Shown piece after piece: positions 17,786-23,560 of a stretch of 23,560 nt of DNA (positions are counted from its first letter, which is position 1; every line of letters starts with the position of its first letter). The stretch lies in contig JWZX01003169.1 of NCBI GenBank assembly GCA_001275005.1, positions 1 to 23,560 on the forward strand, written 5' to 3'. The DNA is from Chrysochromulina tobinii (lineage: Eukaryota > Haptophyta > Prymnesiales > Chrysochromulinaceae). The notes beneath the pieces are model-generated. The model searched no databases. It worked only from the letters and a program-made list of their open reading frames with translations, and was not told the origin of the DNA. The translations under genes were made by a program, and so were the position numbers.

Positions 17786-19411
17786 TCATGTGGTGCTATC
17801 CCTATCACAAGTGCTGTCGCTCCTCCCACTGACTCGGACTGCGGGAATTTCCACCTCATCTGGCACAGGTTCGCTTTTCGCGCGAATCTCCAGCTTCGCG
17901 CGATCCCACCAAAGAAAGGGCACGTAGAGAAGCACGCCGACGACGAGGCCGATACAAATCGTCACGGCGGCTTGCACTGAGTCGGTCACCGTCACGTAGC
18001 AGATGAGAAGCGACCAGCAGATGGGAACGATCAGGAACAGGACGAGGCCGGCGGTGGAGAGAGGGATCTTGTACGGGCGCGCCATCTCGGGGCGCTTGAT
18101 GCGCAGGCGCACGATGGCGGCAAACTCAAGCACGCCTTGGGCGGCGGAGAAGAAGTTGTCGATGCACATGATCGAATTGAAGTCGAGAGAGATGAGTAAG
18201 GCGATGATGCTGAACTGAAAGAGGATGGCGTTGATCGGCGTACCCGTGCGCGGCGAGACGATCGCAAAAACTCGGGGTGCGAGCCCCATCTCGGCCATGC
18301 CAAGGAGCTGGTAGCTGTCTTCGAGCAGCTCCGACGCGAACAGCCCCCAGTTGGAGAGCGTTGACGTTGCAAGGATCCACACACCCATCCAGCTGCCGCC
18401 CACGACCATCGCCGCCGCCACCAGTGAACCGTCTTGCCAGCACGCCCAGCCCGGATCTGCGGCGGCGGCGATGAGGAGCGGGATGGCGGTAGCGAGGCCC
18501 ACCATAGCGACTGCGACGAAGAGCGCGCGCGGTATCGTCGAGCCGGGTTTCTCCACCTCGCCTGCAAAGGTGGAGGCCGAGTCGAAGCCCGACATATTCC
18601 AATAGAGCGTTGAGAGGCACGTGCCCCAATCGTACTGCCGTGGCTTGCGCACGAGGTTGCTCACGCGCATCTTGGGCATCCCGATGGCGCAGAGCACCGC
18701 AAAGGGCATGAGCGCGACGACGCACAACAAGGTGAGGAAGTCGCCCACCGCCTTGGACGAGATCAAATTGGGCAGGCAAAAGAAGACGAGGATGCCGAGC
18801 TTAATGCCGTACTCAAGCGCGCAGCCCGACCCCGGCTCGAACATGCACACCCACAGGTTGCGCGTGGGCTCCTCCTCATGGTCGGCGGCGCGCGTGCCGT
18901 TACCGCCGCCGCCGCTGTCGCACGTCGCCTCCTCCTCCAGGCCGATGTCGATGCCCAGGCCCGAGAAGAGGTGCTGCGCCGTGGAGTAGAGGAGCACTGG
19001 GTAGAGCGCTGTGTCAACGACGCCCGAGCACCACGACCAGTACGACTCCTGAACGCCCCAGAAGGTGCCGAAGGCAGCTTGCACCCACAAAGAGTAGCCG
19101 CCGTTGTACGGGAAGGCCGTCGAGAGCTCAGCCGTGATCATGGCCTGAGGCACCGAGAAGCAGAGCGCGAAGACGCCGAGCAGAGCGAGGCCGATGATGG
19201 GACCCACCGACGAGATGACCTGCTCGCTGCCGAGCGGGCCGCCCGATACATTGAAAAAGATGATGGAGACCACTGCGAGGATCCCGAGCTTCGGAGCAGG
19301 GCTCGCTTGCGGCGATCGAGGAGCCGCACCGACGGGCACGTCCAACAGCAGCGGCGCGAACGTAGTCTGCTTATGGAACGGCGGCGGCGTGGCGGAGTCG
19401 GGAGCGAACAT
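17786..19411 (-). CDS. Amino acid/polyamine permease (APC superfamily, PUT/LAT-like)
   Basis: The product is 541 aa from the ATG at 19411, with no intron. It shows the LAT/PUT signature at the first membrane segment (IIFFNVSGGPLGSE), the following EL-FP-NGGY-WV segment (AELSTAFPYNGGYSLWVQAA), the central YWNMSGFDSASTFAGEVEKP, and QLLGMAEMGLAPRVFA before SPRTGTPINAILF. About twelve hydrophobic segments can be counted between residues 42 and 510. An acidic, Gly-rich external loop of about 30 residues sits after the fourth or so segment. The N-terminal 40 and C-terminal 35 residues are polar and probably cytosolic. Family members move polyamines or neutral amino acids by proton symport or exchange; substrate preference cannot be decided here. 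It converges with the F-box/SPRY-like gene and is divergent from the twin-CX9C gene. Confidence 0.92.
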   Translation of the reverse strand: MFAPDSATPPPFHKQTTFAPLLLDVPVGAAPRSPQASPAPKLGILAVVSIIFFNVSGGPLGSEQVISSVGPIIGLALLGVFALCFSVPQAMITAELSTAFPYNGGYSLWVQAAFGTFWGVQESYWSWCSGVVDTALYPVLLYSTAQHLFSGLGIDIGLEEEATCDSGGGGNGTRAADHEEEPTRNLWVCMFEPGSGCALEYGIKLGILVFFCLPNLISSKAVGDFLTLLCVVALMPFAVLCAIGMPKMRVSNLVRKPRQYDWGTCLSTLYWNMSGFDSASTFAGEVEKPGSTIPRALFVAVAMVGLATAIPLLIAAAADPGWACWQDGSLVAAAMVVGGSWMGVWILATSTLSNWGLFASELLEDSYQLLGMAEMGLAPRVFAIVSPRTGTPINAILFQFSIIALLISLDFNSIMCIDNFFSAAQGVLEFAAIVRLRIKRPEMARPYKIPLSTAGLVLFLIVPICWSLLICYVTVTDSVQAAVTICIGLVVGVLLYVPFLWWDRAKLEIRAKSEPVPDEVEIPAVRVSGRSDSTCDRDSTT

Positions 19412-19589
19412 AACGTGACCGGCCTTTTGTGAAAAAGCAAACGCGAATTGGGTGTGAAGTTGGGTGTGAAATATACAGTTTAGCTACCGGGGTGGCAGCT
19501 CTCACCGCGTTTTGTGACACGATAAGTGTTTCTCGACATAATTCACAGGTGAGAGGGCTTCACAGGTGAGGGGCGTACCGGTACGAAGG
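19412..19589. promoter_or_regulatory. Putative bidirectional promoter, permease and twin-CX9C gene
   Basis: These 178 bp lie between divergent start codons. GTGTGAA occurs twice in tandem (19452 and 19464), and AATTCACAG lies at 19540-19548. A GTGTTTCT followed 6 bp later by AATTCACA (19526-19547) resembles an arrangement in the orphan/PhyH promoter (14126-14140, 9-bp gap). The role is inferred. Confidence 0.45.
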
Positions 19590-19982
19590 ATGGAAGAACG
19601 AGCCTTGCAAGGCCGCCGTGAGGACTGCTACCTCTCCTCTTCGTGGGAACGTCGCTGCGCGACCGATGAGAATGGCAAGCTGCGCTGCGAAACGCTCTCA
19701 CGGCAATGGAGGCATTGCCCAGGACGGGCTCCCGAAGAGGTGACCACAGAGCGACACAAAGAAGACCACCCGCATCACACGCCACCACCCACGTCTCCTG
19801 GGAGTGGCTCACCCGATGCAGGCATGGAGCAAATGATGCGGCACATGGAGGCGATGATGGGAGCTTTTGGTATGCTGGGCGGGCTCATGCTGGGGCCGCG
19901 GCTCGAAGCTCCTATCGCTCCGCATGAACGGAGACGTCAGGAAGTCCCGGCGCCGCCGCCCATTCGTGTTGACGAGGTGTAG
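19590..19982 (+). CDS. Twin-CX9C (CHCH-like) small protein, probably mitochondrial
   Basis: The product is 130 aa from the ATG at 19590; the frame is open to a GTG at 19566. Four cysteines at residues 13, 23, 33 and 43 are spaced exactly ten apart, giving two CX9C motifs (CYLSSSWERRC and CETLSRQWRHC) joined by a nine-residue loop containing DENGK. This is the helix-loop-helix pattern of CHCH proteins oxidised by the MIA40 pathway in the mitochondrial intermembrane space. PGRAPEEV follows the last Cys, recalling small plant twin-Cys proteins with a GRPxEVV tail (from memory, unverified). After a His/Pro-rich linker comes a Met-rich amphipathic stretch (MEQMMRHMEAMMGAFGMLGG, residues about 87-106), perhaps for membrane or metal contact. 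The C-terminus is Pro/Arg-rich. The exact role is unknown. It is divergent from the permease. Confidence 0.65.
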   Translation: MEERALQGRREDCYLSSSWERRCATDENGKLRCETLSRQWRHCPGRAPEEVTTERHKEDHPHHTPPPTSPGSGSPDAGMEQMMRHMEAMMGAFGMLGGLMLGPRLEAPIAPHERRRQEVPAPPPIRVDEV

Positions 19983-20096
19983 CGGTTGCATCAAGCGCGG
20001 CCACTCCAGGATGTTCACAGGTCTCTCGATCGAGTACATCGTGTAGTTGCCGTCAACATCCTTATCGCGCGTCTTCTCGGTTATCACGTAGGCGTG

Positions 20097-20357
20097 ATGA
20101 GCTCCATAGCACACTATGAGGTCAGACGAGGGCGACCGTATTTCGCCCCGACGGCGGGTGGGGATACACGCGATGCTGCGCAGACGGCGCACTTTGACTG
20201 TCTCGGGCGCTGGCTCACCCCGGACGATCCTGAACGCGGCAGGCTGGTGGAGTCGACGCGCGGGCCGGTAACCATCGAGCTCAAGTGCCCATTTTGCAAG
20301 AACGAAGAAGGCGCTCTCCCGCAGTGGCGCGCACGCCCGCGCATGCTGAGGGCCTAA
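20097..20357 (+). CDS. Short hypothetical ORF with CPFC motif
   Basis: This is an 86-aa frame from an ATG at 20097 (open further to a TTG at 19986), 114 bp after the twin-CX9C gene on the same strand. It contains HFDCLGRWL and later LKCPFCKNEE, like the second half of a RING-H2 finger (HxxC then CPxC), but the first two Cys pairs are missing. It could be the 3' exon of a larger gene, a fragment of an old RING gene, or chance. Weakly supported. Confidence 0.25.
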   Translation: MSSIAHYEVRRGRPYFAPTAGGDTRDAAQTAHFDCLGRWLTPDDPERGRLVESTRGPVTIELKCPFCKNEEGALPQWRARPRMLRA

Positions 20358-20594
20358 TGCGTACGGCTAGTCCGTGGTGGCATGTAAAATATAGGCCGGA
20401 ATGAATTAGCAACGCAAGAAACTACACTAGGAGCCTTCAATCAACAAGATGTGATTCTTCACGATGTCTCGGAGACGTTCACGGTTGCGCGCCTCCGTTC
20501 GGTTTTGGATTTCGTCCGAACGTTGACGTTGCCAACGAGCCACGCGCGTAGTAAGTACTTGGAAGGCTGGCCCTCCTGCTCCTCGCAGACTGAG
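20358..20594. other. Convergent 3' region
   Basis: AT-richer sequence (for example around 20385-20450) lies between the short plus-strand ORF and the MICAL-like stop codon. No gene is seen. Confidence 0.4.
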
Positions 20595-23358
20595 TCAGAC
20601 AAGCGGCCGCCCAAACAAGCCGCCCACGCTGCTGCTGCCTGCGCCGCCTCGCTCGGCCTGCAGCCCGAGCGCGTCGATGCGCGGCGGTGTCGCACCCGCG
20701 CCGCGGTACAGCCGTTTCGACGCGACATCGGTGTACGTGCTCTTATGCCGCACGATTGCGGTGGCGGCGTAGCGTGAGACGGGATCGGCCGACCAGCCAG
20801 CAGCGGGCCTGAGGAGCGGCGGGTGCCACGGCCCTTGCAGCATCAAGTCGTACCAGAAGGAGCGCTCGAGCAGCGCGGAAGCGAGCCCCTCGGTGCGCAG
20901 CACGTGGACGCTCCACACCGCGTCGAGCGCGCTGTGGAAGCCGCGGTTGGAGCCGAGTCCCTGAGGCCAAAAGGGTTCTAGGAGCGCGTCGCCGATCGGG
21001 AAGACCGGGACGGCGCTCGTGTAGCCGGCGTGCGCGCGCGCTGTGCGTTCATTCCACTCGGCCTGCCGTGCTCTGGCCGCATCGGCGGCGTTCTGCTGGA
21101 TGCGTGTCTTTTCGGCGAGCTCCTCGAGTGCCCGCTCGCACGTGCTCAGCTGCGCGATGGCGATCTGCAGTCGCTCCTCCGAGGTCCAGTCGTGCTGCCC
21201 GCCCGCATTCTTGGCGCTCAGCACGGCCTCGGTGCATCCAGAATGGGCAGAGACCGCGGACAGGTGGTACGTCTTCTTGGCGGTACCCTCGCACGTGAGC
21301 CCGACGCTCGGCCCGCGAGTCTTCGTCGCGGCGACCAGCTGCTGCTCGAATTGCTGCTGCTGCTCAAAGAGCACCGCCATCTGAGAGAGGCTGAGCATCT
21401 GGAGCCCTGCCGGCCTGGGCGGCTCGAGCTTCGACAGCTGCTGTTGGACGCCCGCCCCGACGACCTTGCGTAACTCCGTGATGGCGCGCTCGAGCTCGAT
21501 GCGCTCCCTGGCACGCTGGGCGATCTCCATGTCTGCCTCTGCGCGGCTGCGCGCGTGGTACTTGGTCTCCTCCTGTTTCAAGTACGGCTGCGCCTCGATG
21601 TCCATCGCGATCACCCCCCCCGGGCCTCGCGCCACCCTCGCGCACACCGAGCACACGGAAGGGGCACAGGCAGCGCGCGCGCGTCGAGTAGTCAAAGAGC
21701 TTCGCCGGGTGGTGCGGCGCGAACTGCGTCGTCTCGGGCAGCCCGACGAGCGTCGCCACTCTTCGACCGAGCTCGAGCAGCCGGGATTCGTCAAGGTTGC
21801 TCGGCGTGAGTAGCAGGCCGCTGCCGCAGTCGGCGCGCAGCACGCCGTGCGAGAGGAGCGAAGCCTTCTTCACCGAGAGCACAATGTAATGCGTCTCCCC
21901 CCTTAGGAATTCTCCAAACTCGAAGTCGATCCCCGCCGCCTTGAGCTCGAGCCCGAGCGGCTCGAGCGGCGAGATGTTGAACGAGCGCATATATGGCTCT
22001 CGCGTCTTCGGCTCCTTGGGATCGATGAGCAGGTTGAGCACGAGCCCGAGAGCCTGCGTGAATCGGTCCACGCTCTTAGCGACGCCGAGCTGCTTGCAAG
22101 TGTTCGACCACTCTCCCTCCGCAAGCAGCAGCGCATCGAAGGGCAGCGCGTCCACATCCAACGGGCGCACTACCTCCGCGCCGAGCGCAAACGTCGCGTC
22201 GAGCTCGGACGTGGCCAGCATGTTGCACTTGCCTTGGCCAATGCCCGTGGCGTAGTCGGCTAACTTGCTCGGCTTGAAAGCGAGGGCACCGCCCATCGTC
22301 TGGTGTGTGGCGGTGGAGGCCGCGCGCCGCGCCCACGCTGTCCACGACGACGACGACGAGGAGGACGAGGACGAGGAGGAAGAGGCAACATCCACACCGA
22401 GCCGGCGCCAAGTTGACAAGCTGCCACCGCCACGGCAGCTGCTGGAGCTGCTGCCGCTGCTTCGGTTGCTTCGGCTGGCACCGCCCCCTCCACCGGCGCC
22501 GCCGTCAGTGGGCGCCTGAACGGCGACAAGCTCGGTGCTGTACAGGAAGGTGGTCCCGAGCAGCAGCGCGTTCTTGAGCAGTACCAGCTGGATCTCGCGC
22601 GTGCCCAGGTGCAGCGGCGCATTGCCCACGCGACGGTTGGAGAAGCGCGGGTAGAAGAGGTGAGCGCCGAGCGCCATCAGGTCGTCCGCAGTGGGCTGCC
22701 AGAGTGTGAGGATGTTGACGCGCGAGAAGACCGCCCGCTTCTCGAGCACCGTTACGTGCATACCTAGCAGGCTCGCCTCGACGGCTGCACGCAAGCCCAC
22801 GGGACCCGCTCCCGAGATGACCACGCGAGCCGGATCGTCGGGCGGCGGTGGCCGCAGCGTCCAGTTGTCGGCAAGCGCACGTATCAAGCTCTTCTCGCGG
22901 TGCGGCACCTCGTCGCACTCGACGGTCGCGTGCAAGACCGCATCGAAGGCAGCCCGCCCATTCACGCTCTCGGGCACGCGGCACGCGGCGCGCAGCCCCG
23001 TGTATGCGGCGAGCGCGTCGGCCACCTCAGACGCTCCGAGAAAGGCGGCCCACGAGAGCCTCATCTGCTCGGCCAAAGCGGCCTGCTCGGCACGTGACAT
23101 GCGTCCCCGTATCGTGGCGTCCCCACGGCGTGGCGCCGGAGGCGCTGCAGGCAGCGCTGAGGCGGCCGCCGCCTCGGCGCGCGCCTTGTCATTCTTCACG
23201 GCGCGGTCGTAAGCTTCGGTGATACGAGCCACCTCTGCCGCGTGCTGAGCCTTGGCGAGGACGAGCTTCTCCTCATATGCTGGTCCAGCGCCAGTATTGC
23301 GCTCCCCTGCTGTAGTGCTCATGTTGCCAGAAGCGCTTTCATCTTGCACGGACTCCAT
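20595..23358 (-). CDS. MICAL-type FAD monooxygenase with coiled-coil insertion; 1-nt frame break
   Basis: Two overlapping minus frames together give one product of about 920 aa from the ATG at 23358. An Ala/Glu-rich helical N-terminus precedes the FAD-binding motif near residue 182 (VVISGAGPVGLRAA, VTVLEKR) and then FSRVNILTLWQPTADDLMAL and GTREIQLVLLKNALLLG, which match the MICAL monooxygenase core. A Gly/Ser low-complexity insert follows, then the second half of the FAD domain. The frame changes at a run of eight G (21615-21622, minus strand); removing one G restores continuity. After FDYSTRAR (about 554-561) come roughly 225 residues of Gln/Glu/Ala-rich coiled coil before the MICAL motif GDALLEPFWPQGLGSNRGFH near 788. 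MICAL enzymes oxidise actin methionines or make hydrogen peroxide using NADPH. No CH or LIM domain is seen. Alternatives: an intron at the break, or two genes. Confidence 0.82.
21615..21622. other. Homopolymer run at the reading-frame break
   Basis: Eight C on the plus strand (eight G on the coding strand). Upstream frame 21364-23466 and downstream frame 20595-21794 differ by one base exactly here. Reading with seven G gives a continuous protein (GGARPGGVIAMDIEAQ), so this is either a sequencing or assembly indel or a genuine frameshift. Confidence 0.7.
22345..22383. repeat. Poly-serine codon run inside the MICAL-like gene
   Basis: Thirteen consecutive Ser codons (TCG, TCC, TCT) on the minus strand follow a Gly/Ser-rich stretch. 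They interrupt the FAD domain between the LLKNALLLG region and the KLADYATGIGQGKCNML region, so this is probably a surface loop. Confidence 0.9.
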
Positions 23359-23560
23359 CGTGGTGTGAAATTCAAGGGCGGATAGAGGACCTAGTAAACT
23401 TGGTCGCGTGTTTGACTTGAATTGCTGTTCATCAGAGCTACACAAGCAGCCTGGTGAGCGCGACAACCCGGTCCCTGCTAAAGCTAGACCAGGCTTACAT
23501 CGCGGTGGGTGGGCGGGACCACTCCGCTCTCGACTGAGAGCTAGACAGGATACTCACCAT
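23359..23560. other. Upstream region of the MICAL-like gene
   Basis: These 202 bp lie upstream of the MICAL-like ATG. GTGTGAAA (23363-23370, plus strand) lies just before the start codon. On the minus strand a consensus 5' splice site (GTGAGT) starts at 23557 and a TTTAGCAG acceptor ends at 23475, which would make an 83-nt intron in the 5' UTR. The site is at the window edge, so this is tentative. Confidence 0.3.

Noticed and set aside
19809-20192. 127-aa minus frame opposite the twin-CX9C gene
   Set aside because: Half of it is antisense to the twin-CX9C gene and it lacks any pattern; a short segment near 20050 looks protein-like but is too brief to call.

Overview
The window looks like nuclear DNA from a GC-rich, gene-dense, intron-poor unicellular eukaryote, most likely a microalga such as a haptophyte. 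The reasons are the eukaryote-only genes (cohesin loader SCC2, a MICAL-type monooxygenase, PH/IQ, Tudor, PHD and FN3 modules), very long ORFs without obvious introns (SCC2 runs about 6.3 kb), heavy Ala/Gly/Pro/Ser low complexity, and a membrane protein followed by algal-style Pro-Ser repeats. The lineage is inferred from style only; no marker gene is present. No rRNA, tRNA, CRISPR array, transposase or viral gene was recognised.

Layout, left to right. (1) The minus-strand 5' part of a type II membrane protein with a Pro/Ser-rich ectodomain runs off the left edge (1-688). (2) A PH-domain/IQ-motif protein (minus, 1431-2993) is divergent from a giant SCC2/NIPBL cohesin loader carrying Tudor and PHD modules (plus, 3216-9494). 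(3) A Tudor-like/TPR-like/FN3/EF-hand-like multidomain protein (minus, 9925-12795) converges on SCC2. (4) A small orphan gene (minus, 13636-14028) is divergent from a phytanoyl-CoA dioxygenase-family enzyme (plus, 14204-15166). (5) A SAM-like, tail-anchored membrane protein (minus, 15878-16759) is divergent from a putative F-box/SPRY-like gene that seems to need a -1 frame correction (plus, 16946-17625). (6) A PUT/LAT-type amino acid or polyamine permease (minus, 17786-19411) is divergent from a twin-CX9C small protein (plus, 19590-19982). (7) A MICAL-type FAD monooxygenase (minus, 20595-23358) carries a large coiled-coil insertion and a 1-nt frame break in a G8 run.

The genes do not form one pathway. 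The clearest common feature is architecture: four head-to-head pairs whose start codons lie only about 175-225 bp apart, so most genes seem to share compact bidirectional promoters, separated by short convergent 3' regions. The most interesting proteins are the MICAL-like enzyme with its inserted coiled coil, the Tudor-PHD-SCC2, and the exactly spaced twin-CX9C protein. Start codons were chosen as ATG; several longer open frames begin only at GTG or TTG and were trimmed to the first plausible ATG.
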